This document shows, in pieces, positions 33,831 through 42,312 of a stretch of DNA of 64,000 nt. The notes beneath the pieces were generated by a model. That model had not been told where the DNA came from. It saw only the letters and a list, made by a program, of their open reading frames with translations, and made no database searches. Position numbers and translations under genes: made by a program. The stretch comes from Streptomyces sp. NBC_00285. GTDB taxonomy: Bacteria > Actinomycetota > Actinomycetes > Streptomycetales > Streptomycetaceae. Within the stretch, counting starts at the first letter, position 1. Every line of letters begins with the position of its first letter. The DNA lies in assembly GCF_036174265.1 (NCBI RefSeq), contig NZ_CP108055.1, positions 2,294,001 through 2,358,000 on the forward strand, given 5' to 3'.

Positions 33831-35372
33831 CTACGACACCTCTTCCGCGGCCTTGTCCAGCTGGAACGCCTCGTTGCCGAGCCCGATCCGGGCGTGCGCC
33901 TCGGGATTGCGGGCCTTCAACAGCAGGCCCTGCACAAGGCCCGCCACCAGGGCGAGTCCGATGATGCCGGGCAGCAGCCAGCTCAGGGAGGAGCCCGGAC
34001 CGGCGCCGACCAGGACGTCGAAGTCCTTGACCGTGTAGACGGCGATGACCAGCAGGGCGATCCCCGCGAGGACGGAGGTGGCAAGGCGCCAGGCCTGGGC
34101 GCCCGCGGCACCGCGCCGGACGAAGAAGGCGACCACGGAGGCGGAGGCGGCCGCCATCAGCACGATCACGCCGAGGGACCCGATGTTGCCGAACCAGGTG
34201 AACAGCTGCAGGATCGGCACGGTCGGGTCGCCGGTGGGCTTGTCGTCGGTGATCGCGAAGACGACCACGACCACCACGGACACGGCGGTCTGGAGCAGCG
34301 ACCCGGTGCCGGGCGCGCCGTTCGCGCTGTTGGTGCGGCCGAACGCAGCGGGCAGCAGTCCCTCGCGGCCCATGGCGAAGGCGTAGCGGGCGACGACGTT
34401 GTGGAAGCTGAGCATGGCGGCGAACATGCCGGTCACGAACAGGACGTGCAGGACATCGGTGAACGTGCCGCCGAGGCGGGACTCGGTGAGGCCGAAGAGG
34501 AGCCCGGCGCTCTGCTTCTGGGACTCGGCGACGATGGCCGACGGGCCGGTGGCGACGGTGAGGGCCCAGCAACTGAGCGCGAAGAACACGGCGACGCCGC
34601 CGACGGCCAGGAACATCACGCGCGGCACCAGGATGTGCGGGCGGCTCGTCTCCTCGGCGTACACGGGCGCCTGCTCGAAGCCGAGGAAGGCCGCGATGCA
34701 GAAGCACAGGGCGGTGCCGACGCCGGCACCGCTGAGGGTGTCCGGGTTGAAGGCGTGCAGCGACAGGCCCTGGGCCGCCGGGTCGGTGACGGCGGCGATG
34801 TCGAAGACGACGACCAGGGCGACTTCGATGATCAGCAGGACGCCGAGCACGCGCGCGTTGACGTCGATCTTCAGCCAGCCCAGTGCGCCGACGACCAGGG
34901 CGGCCACCAGCGCGGGTATCCACCAGGCCACCGACAGGTCGGTGTAGGTGGCGAACAGGCCGGAGACCTCGAAGCCGAAGATGCCGTAGATGCCGACCTG
35001 GAGGGCGTTGTAGGCGACCAGGGCGACGAGGGCCGCGCCGGCTCCGGCCGTGGCGCCGAGGCCGCGGGAGATGTAGGCGTAGAAGGCGCCGGCGTTGTGG
35101 ACGTGCCGGCTCATCTCGGCGTAGCCGACGCTGAACAGGACGAGAACGACGCCGAGGATGACGTAGAGCAGGGGCTGGCCGACGATCCCCATCACCGCGA
35201 ATGTAGTGGGCATGACACCCGCTACCACCATGAGGGGAGCGGTCGCGGCGAGGACGGAGAGCAGCAGGCCCCCGGTGCCCAGGCGCCCGGCGCGCAGAGC
35301 GCGGTCCTGTCCCTTGAACGTACTGATGCCGTCGGCGGGCGGTCTGCTCGTACGGGAACTCTCGGTGGTCAT
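33831..35372 (-). CDS. APC family amino acid permease
   Basis: A 513-residue polytopic carrier with 12-14 helices of the amino acid-polyamine-organocation superfamily. The first helix begins GTGGLLLSVLAATAPLMVVAG, and the consensus FEQAPVYAEETSRP segment near the middle is typical of the AGT/YhdG-like branch. ATG 35372 has AGAAGGA upstream. The start follows the end of the gene on its 5' side by 29 bases, so the two may be co-transcribed. Substrate not assignable. Confidence 0.88.
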   Translation of the reverse strand: MTTESSRTSRPPADGISTFKGQDRALRAGRLGTGGLLLSVLAATAPLMVVAGVMPTTFAVMGIVGQPLLYVILGVVLVLFSVGYAEMSRHVHNAGAFYAYISRGLGATAGAGAALVALVAYNALQVGIYGIFGFEVSGLFATYTDLSVAWWIPALVAALVVGALGWLKIDVNARVLGVLLIIEVALVVVFDIAAVTDPAAQGLSLHAFNPDTLSGAGVGTALCFCIAAFLGFEQAPVYAEETSRPHILVPRVMFLAVGGVAVFFALSCWALTVATGPSAIVAESQKQSAGLLFGLTESRLGGTFTDVLHVLFVTGMFAAMLSFHNVVARYAFAMGREGLLPAAFGRTNSANGAPGTGSLLQTAVSVVVVVVFAITDDKPTGDPTVPILQLFTWFGNIGSLGVIVLMAAASASVVAFFVRRGAAGAQAWRLATSVLAGIALLVIAVYTVKDFDVLVGAGPGSSLSWLLPGIIGLALVAGLVQGLLLKARNPEAHARIGLGNEAFQLDKAAEEVS

Positions 35373-35401
35373 AAGGGCCGTCCTTCTGGGGGTTAGGGGG
35401 T

Positions 35402-36352
35402 TCACACCGTGCCGAGCGCATGGTCTCGGGCGGCACGGAAGGCGGAGTAGGGCTCACGGTCCGGATAGGACCAGGGGGCCGGGGTGGGGCGTTCGCCGAT
35501 GCGGTGGAAGAGGGCGGCGGCCTCGGCACCGCGGCCCTCGCAGACCTTCGCGTGGGCGAGGAAGTTGAGGTCCACCAGGCGGCGGGGGTGACCCTCGTGC
35601 TCCCATTCCAGCCACCAGTCGAAGGCGGACTTCATCACCTGCCGGGCCCGGCGTCCGGTCCAGTGCCCGGAGGCGGCGGGATCGCCCGGCTCGTGCCCGG
35701 CGGCGGCCAGGGCCCGGTAGCGCTCGGTGTGCGCGATGACCGGCAGGATGGCGAGCGGGGAGTCGGCGGGGGCCTGCTCGGCGGCCCAGTTCGCGAAGTC
35801 GTAGACCTCGTGCAGCGGGTCGGGACCCGTCCCGGCGCGGCGCTCGGCGAGCCGGGCGACCATCAGATGGTGGGCGTGGTGGTGGTCGGCGTGCCGTCGC
35901 CGGATCTCGCCGAAGACGTCGGCCACCTCGTCCGCCGCACCGAGGTCGCGCTCCAGCAGGAGCAGCCCGAGCCAGGGGGTGGGGTCGGCGGGCGCGAGCC
36001 GGGCCGCGGTCCGGCAGGCCTCGCGGGCGGGAGCGGGCTTCCCCTTGCCCCGCCGGACACTCTGGACCAGGGCGAGGGCGAGCAGCACGGCGGCGTCGGC
36101 GGAGTCCGGCTCGGCGACCAGCCAGTCCCGGGCCCAGGCGTGGCTGTACGGCTCCGCGGCGAGAACCGTGACCCGGTGGCCGCGCCGGTCCCACTCGTCT
36201 CCCGTCCGGGTGAGCAGTGTCCGGACCGCCTGCCATCTGCCCTGCGCCAACGCGGCGCGCGCGTCGATGAGTTCGGCGTCGTCAAGGGCCGCGTCGAAGG
36301 CCTGAGCGGCGCGTTTTCGGCCGCGGCCGAAGGGAGGTGGGGGCGGGGACAC
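35402..36352 (-). CDS. Hypothetical TPR-like helical protein
   Basis: A 316-residue soluble, Ala/Arg-rich protein I do not recognise with certainty. Helical pairs such as ARAALAQGRWQAVRTLLTR, ADAAVLLALALVQSV and PTPWLGLLLLERDL look like tetratricopeptide-type repeats over residues 30-160. The second half contains conserved-looking Trp and His (FDWWLEWEHEGHPRRLVDLNFLAHA). GTG 36352 with GAGGAAAG is the best start; an ATG at 36544 would add a Cys/Arg-rich leader of poor quality. It lies just upstream of the permease gene. Confidence 0.7.
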   Translation of the reverse strand: MSPPPPPFGRGRKRAAQAFDAALDDAELIDARAALAQGRWQAVRTLLTRTGDEWDRRGHRVTVLAAEPYSHAWARDWLVAEPDSADAAVLLALALVQSVRRGKGKPAPAREACRTAARLAPADPTPWLGLLLLERDLGAADEVADVFGEIRRRHADHHHAHHLMVARLAERRAGTGPDPLHEVYDFANWAAEQAPADSPLAILPVIAHTERYRALAAAGHEPGDPAASGHWTGRRARQVMKSAFDWWLEWEHEGHPRRLVDLNFLAHAKVCEGRGAEAAALFHRIGERPTPAPWSYPDREPYSAFRAARDHALGTV

Positions 36353-36795
36353 CGTGTGGGCTTTCCTCACGGAACATGGTTCGTGGTGGGTGGTGCGCAA
36401 GGGTTGCCCGGCTCGGCGCGGGCAGGCCGACAACCGATGTGGGCAGGCCGGCGGGCTGATTCGCACCGCCATCGATTGATCACGGACAGCCAACCCCCCA
36501 CCTATGGTTTGCGTCAAGGGTCGAAGGCACGTTACACGCGTCAACTCTCCATACGCATGGGGAAGTTGTGACAGTCCGGTGCTGGTGGGACCGGGTCAAG
36601 ACCCCACATCTGTGGCGTACGCCATGGCGCCCGCCTCCCGCGCACCGCACCATGGCGAGACCCCCCGCCCACCGTGAGGGCGCGGCGACCGCGTCGACGG
36701 CCGGAATGCGGGTACTCCCAGGAACAAGCCGGGTACTGGGACGCTACAGTCGGCGACTACCCCCGCTGCCCGGCCGGACGATCGAGGTACACAGC
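36353..36795. other. Intergenic region between TPR-like and DMT genes
   Basis: 443 bases without a convincing gene. The segment around 36470-36560 is less GC-rich and should contain the divergent promoters. An open frame in phase with the DMT transporter extends through the right half but its translation lacks family character. No riboswitch or strong terminator was recognised. Confidence 0.4.
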
Positions 36796-37689
36796 GTGTC
36801 GGTTCTGGTTCTGACTCTCGCCGTGAGTGCTGCCTGTTGCCTGGGCTTCGGCTTCGTGCTCCAGCAGAACGCGGCCCGTCAGGCCCCGCTGAGCGACTTC
36901 CTCTCGCCCCGGCTGCTCCTCGACCTCGTGAAGGTGCCGCGCTGGCTCGGCGGCATCGGGCTGATGGTGGCCGGCATGGTGCTGGGCGCGATCGCGCTGA
37001 GCCGGGGCGAGGTCTCCCTGGTCGAACCCCTCCTCGCCACGAACCTGCTCTTCGCCCTCGCCCTCTCCCGCAGGCAGACCCGGCAGCCGCTGGGCCGCCA
37101 GGGCTGGGCGGGCCTCGCACTGCTCGCGGGCGGGGTGAGCGCGTTCATCGTGGCGGGCGAGCCCCGCGGCGGCGCGGCGGTCACCGATCCCTTCCGGCAC
37201 TGGCTGATCATCGGCGCGATGACCGGCCTCGCCCTGCTGCTCACCACCTACGCCAAGCGCTCCCGCCTCGGCTCCGGCCCGGTCCTGCTGGCCCTGGCGG
37301 CCGGTCTGCTGTACGGCGTCCAGGACGCCCTCACCCGGGTCAGCGGCCAGCGCTTCTCCGAGGGCGGCCTCGCCGAACTGCTGACCGGCTGGCAGCCGTA
37401 CGCCGTGCTGGCTCTCGGTGTCACCGGGCTCGTCCTGGTGCAGAGCGCGTTCGAGACCGCGCCGCTGCGGATGTCGCTGCCCGCGCTGACCGCGGCCCAG
37501 CCGCTCGCCGGGATCGTCTGCGGGGTGGGCTTCCTCGGCGACCGGCTGCACACCGACACCGGCGCGCTGACCTGGGAGGCGCTGGGGCTCGCGGCCGTCG
37601 TCACGGGCATCGTGCTGCTGGGGATGCACCCCGCGATGCCCTGTGGAGCCGCCCAGTCGGAACCTGCGCGGAACCTCCAGCCGAGCTGA
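36796..37689 (+). CDS. DMT superfamily (EamA-like) transporter
   Basis: A 297-residue membrane protein with about nine or ten helices. The first is SVLVLTLAVSAACCLGFGFV, a glutamine-rich loop VLQQNAARQAPL follows, and internal similarity between the halves (VEPLLATNLLFALALSR and SLPALTAAQPLAGIVCG) fits the drug/metabolite transporter duplication. GTG 36796 follows GAGGT by seven bases and places the first helix at the N-terminus. Substrate unknown. Confidence 0.85.
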   Translation: MSVLVLTLAVSAACCLGFGFVLQQNAARQAPLSDFLSPRLLLDLVKVPRWLGGIGLMVAGMVLGAIALSRGEVSLVEPLLATNLLFALALSRRQTRQPLGRQGWAGLALLAGGVSAFIVAGEPRGGAAVTDPFRHWLIIGAMTGLALLLTTYAKRSRLGSGPVLLALAAGLLYGVQDALTRVSGQRFSEGGLAELLTGWQPYAVLALGVTGLVLVQSAFETAPLRMSLPALTAAQPLAGIVCGVGFLGDRLHTDTGALTWEALGLAAVVTGIVLLGMHPAMPCGAAQSEPARNLQPS

Positions 37690-37715
37690 CGCGTGCCCCT
37701 GCTTGGATGGGGGGC

Positions 37716-38231
37716 ATGAGCGCTGCTGACGAGATCCTCGACATCGTCGACGAGAACGACGTCGTCGTCACCCGGTCCCCGCGCGGCAGGGCCTACGCCG
37801 AGGGGCTGCGCCACCGCTGCGTCTTCATCCAGGCCAGGGACGCCGAGGGCCGCCTCTTCGTCCACCGCCGCACGCCCACCAAGCTGGTCTTCCCGTCCCT
37901 CTACGACATGTTCGTCGGCGGGGTGGTCGGTGCGGGCGAGTCCTACGACGAGGCGGCCCTGCGCGAGGCCGAGGAGGAACTGGGCGTGAGCGGACTTCCG
38001 CGCCCGGAGTACCTCTTCAAGTTCTTCTACGACGACGGGGCCGGCCAGACCTGGTGGTCGGCCGTCTACCAGGTGCGCTGCGAGCTCCCGGTGAGCCCCC
38101 AGGTGGAGGAGGTCGCCTGGCACGACTTCCTGACGGAGGACGAGGTGGAGGCACGGCTCGGGGAGTGGGAGTGGGTGCCGGACGGGCTGGCGGCGTACGA
38201 GCGGTTGCGGGGGTACCGGGCGAAGGGCTGA
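37716..38231 (+). CDS. NUDIX hydrolase
   Basis: A 171-residue pyrophosphohydrolase. The Nudix box, G-x5-E-x7-REAEEELGV, is complete at about residues 69-91, beginning GGVVGAGESYDEAALREAEE. The N-terminus EILDIVDENDVVV resembles the YfcD/isopentenyl-isomerase-like subgroup that cleaves nucleoside or sugar diphosphates. ATG 37716 lies 26 bases after the transporter stop. Confidence 0.9.
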   Translation: MSAADEILDIVDENDVVVTRSPRGRAYAEGLRHRCVFIQARDAEGRLFVHRRTPTKLVFPSLYDMFVGGVVGAGESYDEAALREAEEELGVSGLPRPEYLFKFFYDDGAGQTWWSAVYQVRCELPVSPQVEEVAWHDFLTEDEVEARLGEWEWVPDGLAAYERLRGYRAKG

Positions 38232-38400
38232 CCTGGCTCGGTCGGGCTCGGTGAGGTTCGTCGGGCTCGGTCGGGTCCGATGGATGCCGACCGGGGTTGA
38301 CTGCCGCCGGAGCCCTGAGCCCTGGGAACACGCGTGGCCGGACCGGCGGTCGACGCCGCTGACGACACTCTCACCATCCGCCCCCGATAGGCTCGTGCGC

Positions 38401-38793
38401 GTGATCGATTTCGCACGGAACGTCCGCGTCTGGTTCGCCCCCGAGGAGATCCGGCAGGAAGGCCGTACCCCCGACTACCGGTTCTCGCTGGCCAATGAAC
38501 GCACCTTTCTGGCCTGGTTGCGGACCGCGCTCGCCCTGATCGGCGGCGGTTTCGCCGTGGACCAGTTCCTGCCCGACCTGCGCTGGGGCTGGCGGGTCGG
38601 GCTGGCGCTCGCACTGCTCGCGGCGGGGGTGCTCTGCTCGCTGCGGGCCGTCAACCACTGGGTGCGGTGCGAGCGGGCCATGCGGCGGGGGGAGGACCTG
38701 CCGACGTCACGGTTCCCGGCCCTGCTGAGCCTGGTGGTCGCGGTCGTCGCCGTGGCCATGGTGTTCGTCGTGCTCGTCGGGTGGGAGGGGTGA
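38401..38793 (+). CDS. DUF202 family membrane protein (YidH-like)
   Basis: A 130-residue protein with three membrane helices. The family signature is present at about 26-45: YRFSLANERTFLAWLRTALAL. GTG 38401 starts MIDFARNVRVW; GTG 38395 is possible. It overlaps the next DUF202 gene (GTGA), so the pair probably forms a hetero-oligomer. Function unknown. Confidence 0.85.
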   Translation: MIDFARNVRVWFAPEEIRQEGRTPDYRFSLANERTFLAWLRTALALIGGGFAVDQFLPDLRWGWRVGLALALLAAGVLCSLRAVNHWVRCERAMRRGEDLPTSRFPALLSLVVAVVAVAMVFVVLVGWEG

Positions 38794-39113
38794 GCGAGGG
38801 CGCCGCCGTGGAGCGCGACCCGGGTCTCCAGCCGGAACGCACCCGGCTCGCCTGGCGCCGTACGACCCTGTCGGCCACCGCGTGTGCCGTGCTCGGCGCG
38901 AAGACCGCCCTGCACGGCGGGTCGTCCCCCGCGAACCTCGTCGCCTGCACCCTGTGCTGCGTCCTGTGGCTGGGCTTCCTCTACCTCGCCCACCACCGCA
39001 TCCACACCCTGGCATCGACCGGCAGACCGCCCGCCCTCACCCCGGGCCACGCCACGGCAGCGGCCCTGTGCACGATGGCGCTGGCAGCGTGCGGGGCGGC
39101 GCTGGTGCTTTGA
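38790..39113 (+). CDS. Second DUF202 family membrane protein
   Basis: A 107-residue protein with LQPERTRLAWRRTTLSATAC, the shorter DUF202 signature, followed by two more hydrophobic segments. Start GTG 38790 overlaps the upstream stop by four bases. Paired DUF202 genes are common in actinobacteria; no role is established. Confidence 0.82.
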   Translation: MSEGAAVERDPGLQPERTRLAWRRTTLSATACAVLGAKTALHGGSSPANLVACTLCCVLWLGFLYLAHHRIHTLASTGRPPALTPGHATAAALCTMALAACGAALVL

Positions 39114-39489
39114 GCCGGCGCCGGGGTCTGGTGGGGGGCTGGTGGGCCCCGGGCCCGGTGGGGGGGGGCGGTGCGGGCGGGCGGCGGCCTCGCGGGTGGC
39201 GGGCCTGGTGAGTGGCGGGCCTGGTGGGTGGCGGTGCTCGCGGGCCCCGGGCCTGGAGGGTGCCGGTGCTCGCGAGCGGCGGGCCTGGTGGGCGGCCGTT
39301 CCGGTAGGCGCCAGTTCCGGCAGGCGTCCGTTCCGGTAGGCGGCCGTTCCGGTAGGCGGCCGTTCCGGTCGTGCGGGGCAGGGCGGTGTCGGGGCCGCGC
39401 CGCGCGTGCCGAATCTGCCGATATGCACCCCTCCCGTGGCAGCCTGGCCGTCGACATCGCCCGTCGCTTCGAAGCCGAAGGTGAGCCGC
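39114..39489. other. Repeat-rich intergenic region
   Basis: 376 bases of extremely G-rich, imperfectly repeated DNA with no gene. Copies of GGCGGGCCTGGTG recur between about 39195 and 39290 and give way to the 16-bp repeat array described separately. The promoter and GAAGGTGAG ribosome site of the His-rich gene lie in its last 80 bases. Confidence 0.6.
39296..39370. repeat. 16-bp tandem repeat array
   Basis: Five TTCCGG cores occur at exact 16-base spacing (39299, 39315, 39331, 39347, 39363) with consensus TTCCGGTAGGCGGCCG and few substitutions. It lies in non-coding DNA upstream of the His-rich gene. Confidence 0.8.
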
Positions 39490-39786
39490 ATGACCACCCT
39501 TCACCACGAACACGCCTCCCACACGCACACCCACGGCAGGGACTGCGGTCACACCGAGGTGCCGCACGAGGACCACGTCGACTACGCGCACGACGGGCAT
39601 CTGCACCGCGAGCACGAGAGCCACTGGGACGAGTGCGAGCCCGGTGAGCACGTCCTGCACGACGCCCACGAGCACCGGCACGGCCAGGACTGCGGACACG
39701 AGAGCGTCCTGCACGGCGACCACGTCGACTACCTCCACGACGGCCACCGGCACGCCGCCCACGAGGGCCACTGGGACGACCACTGA
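39490..39786 (+). CDS. Histidine-rich metal-binding protein of two tandem repeats
   Basis: A 98-residue protein with about 28 His by my count, plus Asp, Glu and four Cys. It is an internal duplication of 49 residues: DCGHTEVPHEDHVDYAHDGH (18-37) matches DCGHESVLHGDHVDYLHDGH (67-86), and each copy ends in an HWD(E/D) element. The composition suggests zinc, nickel or copper buffering. There is no signal peptide or membrane helix. ATG 39490 has GAAGGTGAG upstream. No zinc-regulator box was recognised. Confidence 0.8.
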   Translation: MTTLHHEHASHTHTHGRDCGHTEVPHEDHVDYAHDGHLHREHESHWDECEPGEHVLHDAHEHRHGQDCGHESVLHGDHVDYLHDGHRHAAHEGHWDDH

Positions 39787-39804
39787 CCTGACCGAGAGCG
39801 CACC

Positions 39805-39844
39805 GCCGACAGCTCCCCGCCGCACCGGGCGGGGAGCTGTCGGC
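39805..39844 (+). terminator. Terminator of the His-rich gene
   Basis: GCCGACAGCTCCCCGCC at 39805-39821 pairs perfectly with 39828-39844 around a six-base loop. Confidence 0.78.
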
Positions 39845-39886
39845 CTATCGTGTGCCGGATCACGTTCACCGTCCCCCCTGGACGGC

Positions 39887-39904
39887 ATACCGACCAGTCG
39901 GCAT
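39887..39904. promoter_or_regulatory. TetR-type operator upstream of the phosphotransferase-ACAD operon
   Basis: ATACCGACCAGTCGGCAT is an 18-bp near palindrome (seven of nine positions pair). Its nine-base half ATACCGACC recurs, inverted, upstream of the SDR gene at 48948-48956, which suggests control by the TetR protein encoded in that operon. Position about 40 bases before the ATG fits a repressor site. Confidence 0.55.
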
Positions 39905-39942
39905 GATGGTCGTACCCGTTCACGCGCGCGTAAGGAGCCCCG

Positions 39943-40986
39943 ATGAGCCCCGATCATCCGCCAGGACTCGATCTCGACCGGCTGCGCGGACTGCTCGACC
40001 GCGAGCGGCCCGGCCTGGTGCACGGTCCCCTGACCGGCCGGCTGATCGAGGGCGGACGGTCGAACCTCACGTACGCGGTGTCGGACGGCACGTCGAAGTG
40101 GGTCGTACGCCGGCCCCCGCTGGGCCATGTCCTGGCCACCGCGCACGACATGAAGCGCGAGCACCGGGTCATCAGCGCCCTGCACCCCACGGACGTACCG
40201 GTGCCGAAACCGGTCCTGCTGTGCGAGGACCCCGAGAACGAGGCGGCGCCCGGGTCGCCCTTCTACGTCATGGAGTTCGTCGAAGGCACCCCGTACCGCA
40301 CCGCCGACCAGCTCGCCCCGCTCGGCCCGCAGCGCACCCGCGACGCCGTGCTGTCCCTCGTCGACACGCTCGTCGAGCTGCACGCGGTGGACCCCACCGA
40401 GGTGGGCCTCGCGGACTTCGGCCGCCCCGAGGGCTTCCTGGACCGCCAGCTGCGCCGCTGGGGCAAGCAGTTGGACGCCTCCCGCAACCGCGACCTGGCC
40501 GGCATCGACGAGCTGCACGCGGCGCTCGGCCGCCGGCTGCCCGAGTCCCCGGCGGCCACGGTCGTGCACGGCGACTACCGGCTCGACAACGTCCTGCTGG
40601 GCGACGACGACCGGATCAAGGCGATTCTCGACTGGGAGATGTCGACCCTCGGCGACCCGCTCACCGACCTCGGCCTGCTGGTGATGTACAGCATGCCGCT
40701 GGGCACGCCCGACTCCCCGGTCTCCACGACCGCCGAGGCCGCCGGGCACCCGGATCCGGCCGAACTGATCGCGCGGTACGCCGAGCGCTCCGGGCGGGAC
40801 GTGACGGCGGTGTCCTGGTACACGGCGTTCGCGTGGTTCAAGCTCGCCGTGATCCTCGAGGGCATCCACTACCGCTACACCCTGGGCCAGACGGTCGGCG
40901 GCGGCTTCGACCGCATCGGCGACCTGGTCCCGGTCTTCATCCAGCACGGTCTGACCACGCTTCACGACGGCATCCAGGAAGGCTGA
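39943..40986 (+). CDS. Phosphotransferase family protein (ACAD10/11 kinase-domain-like)
   Basis: A 347-residue member of the aminoglycoside-phosphotransferase/choline-kinase fold. The catalytic loop HGDYRLDN (about 208-215) and metal site ILDWEMSTLGDP (about 228-239) are intact, and the N-lobe has GGRSNLTY and WVVRRPP. ATG 39943 follows AAGGAG. In human ACAD10/11 a domain of this type is fused to an acyl-CoA dehydrogenase and phosphorylates 4-hydroxyacyl-CoA; here the dehydrogenase is the next gene, five bases away, so a hydroxy-fatty-acid role is a fair inference. Confidence 0.88.
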   Translation: MSPDHPPGLDLDRLRGLLDRERPGLVHGPLTGRLIEGGRSNLTYAVSDGTSKWVVRRPPLGHVLATAHDMKREHRVISALHPTDVPVPKPVLLCEDPENEAAPGSPFYVMEFVEGTPYRTADQLAPLGPQRTRDAVLSLVDTLVELHAVDPTEVGLADFGRPEGFLDRQLRRWGKQLDASRNRDLAGIDELHAALGRRLPESPAATVVHGDYRLDNVLLGDDDRIKAILDWEMSTLGDPLTDLGLLVMYSMPLGTPDSPVSTTAEAAGHPDPAELIARYAERSGRDVTAVSWYTAFAWFKLAVILEGIHYRYTLGQTVGGGFDRIGDLVPVFIQHGLTTLHDGIQEG

Positions 40987-40991
40987 TCCGC

Positions 40992-42206
40992 ATGGACTTC
41001 GCGTTCGACGCGCGCACCGAGGAGCTGCGCGCCAAGCTGCTCGCCTTCATGGACGAGTACGTCTACCCCGCCGAGCCGGTCGCGGAGGAGCAGCGCGCGC
41101 AGCTGGCCTCGCCGTGGGACACCCCGGCCGTGGTGGAGGAGCTGAAGACCGAGGCCCGCCGCCAGGGCCTGTGGAACCTCTTCCTGCCCGACCCGGCGTA
41201 CGGCGCCGGACTGACCAACCTCCAGTACGCCCCGCTCGCGGAGATCACCGGCCGCTCCCCGCAGCTCGCGCCCACCGCGCTGAACTGCGCGGCGCCCGAC
41301 ACCGGCAACATGGAGGTGCTGACCCAGTTCGCCGACGAGCAGCAGAAGAAGCAGTGGCTGGAACCGCTGCTGGCAGGTGAGATCCGCTCGGCGTTCGCGA
41401 TGACGGAGCCGGAGGTCGCGTCCTCCGACGCCACCAACATCACCACCTACATCGAGCGGGACGGCGACGAGTACGTCGTCACGGGCCGCAAGTGGTACAT
41501 CTCCGGGGCGATGAACCCGGACTGCAAGATCTTCATCGTGATGGGCAAGACGGACCCGGACGGCGAGGACATCCGCCGCCAGCAGTCCATGATCCTGGTG
41601 CCCCGTGACACCCCTGGTGTCACCGTCAAGCGCGCGATGCAGGTCTTCGGCTACGAGGACCACTCCCACGGCGGCCACGCCGAGGTGGTCTTCGACCACG
41701 CGCGCGTACCGGCCGCGAACCTGGTCGGCGAGGAGGGCGGCGGCTTCGCCATCGCCCAGGCCCGTCTCGGACCGGGCCGGATCCACCACTGCATGCGGCT
41801 CATCGGCATGGCCGAGCGGGCGATCGAGCTGATGTGCCGGCGGGCGGTCTCCCGGTCGGCCTTCGGCAAGGCGCTGGCCCAGCAGGGCGTGGTGCACAAC
41901 TGGATCGCCGACGCGCGCGTGACCGTGGAGCAACTGCGGCTGCTGGTGCTGAAGACGGCCTGGCTGATGGACACGGTCGGCAACAGGGGCGCCCACACCG
42001 AGATCCAGTCCATCAAGATCGCCACGCCGCGTGCGGTGGTCGACGTCATCGACCGGGCGATCCAGCTGCACGGCGCGGGCGGCGTCAGCCAGGACTTCCC
42101 GCTGGCCGAGCTGTACGCCGGCGCCCGCACCCTGATGATCGCGGACGGCCCGGACGAGGTACACCAACGGTCGCTGGCGCGGCGGGAGTTGAAGAAGTAC
42201 CTCTGA
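40992..42206 (+). CDS. Acyl-CoA dehydrogenase (ACAD10/11-like)
   Basis: A 404-residue FAD flavoenzyme that oxidises acyl-CoA at the alpha-beta bond. Visible marks are AFAMTEPEVASSDATNI (FAD/substrate loop, about 135-151), GRKWYISGAMNPDCKI, and the C-terminal QLHGAGGVSQDFPLAELYAGARTLMIADGPDEVH. Asp in ADGPDEVH stands where the family's shifted base often lies; the classic Glu is not evident. It is coupled to the phosphotransferase gene and ends at a terminator. Confidence 0.92.
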   Translation: MDFAFDARTEELRAKLLAFMDEYVYPAEPVAEEQRAQLASPWDTPAVVEELKTEARRQGLWNLFLPDPAYGAGLTNLQYAPLAEITGRSPQLAPTALNCAAPDTGNMEVLTQFADEQQKKQWLEPLLAGEIRSAFAMTEPEVASSDATNITTYIERDGDEYVVTGRKWYISGAMNPDCKIFIVMGKTDPDGEDIRRQQSMILVPRDTPGVTVKRAMQVFGYEDHSHGGHAEVVFDHARVPAANLVGEEGGGFAIAQARLGPGRIHHCMRLIGMAERAIELMCRRAVSRSAFGKALAQQGVVHNWIADARVTVEQLRLLVLKTAWLMDTVGNRGAHTEIQSIKIATPRAVVDVIDRAIQLHGAGGVSQDFPLAELYAGARTLMIADGPDEVHQRSLARRELKKYL

Positions 42207-42250
42207 CGATCCTGTAAGGCGGGCCTGAAACACGGGCCGGTGACGAGGCA

Positions 42251-42284
42251 AGGGCTGGAGAGGCGCACCCGCCCCTCCAGCCCT
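42251..42284. terminator. Bidirectional terminator hairpin
   Basis: AGGGCTGGAGAGGCG at 42251-42265 pairs with CGCCCCTCCAGCCCT at 42270-42284 (14 of 15 positions) around a four-base loop, between convergent genes. Confidence 0.75.
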
Positions 42285-42312
42285 GGTTCCCCCGATTTCC
42301 CCCGCGGTGACG

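Noticed and set aside
36353..36795. N-terminal extension of the DMT transporter
   Set aside because: The added 76 residues are Arg/Pro-rich with no family similarity, and a GTG with a good ribosome site sits just before the first helix.
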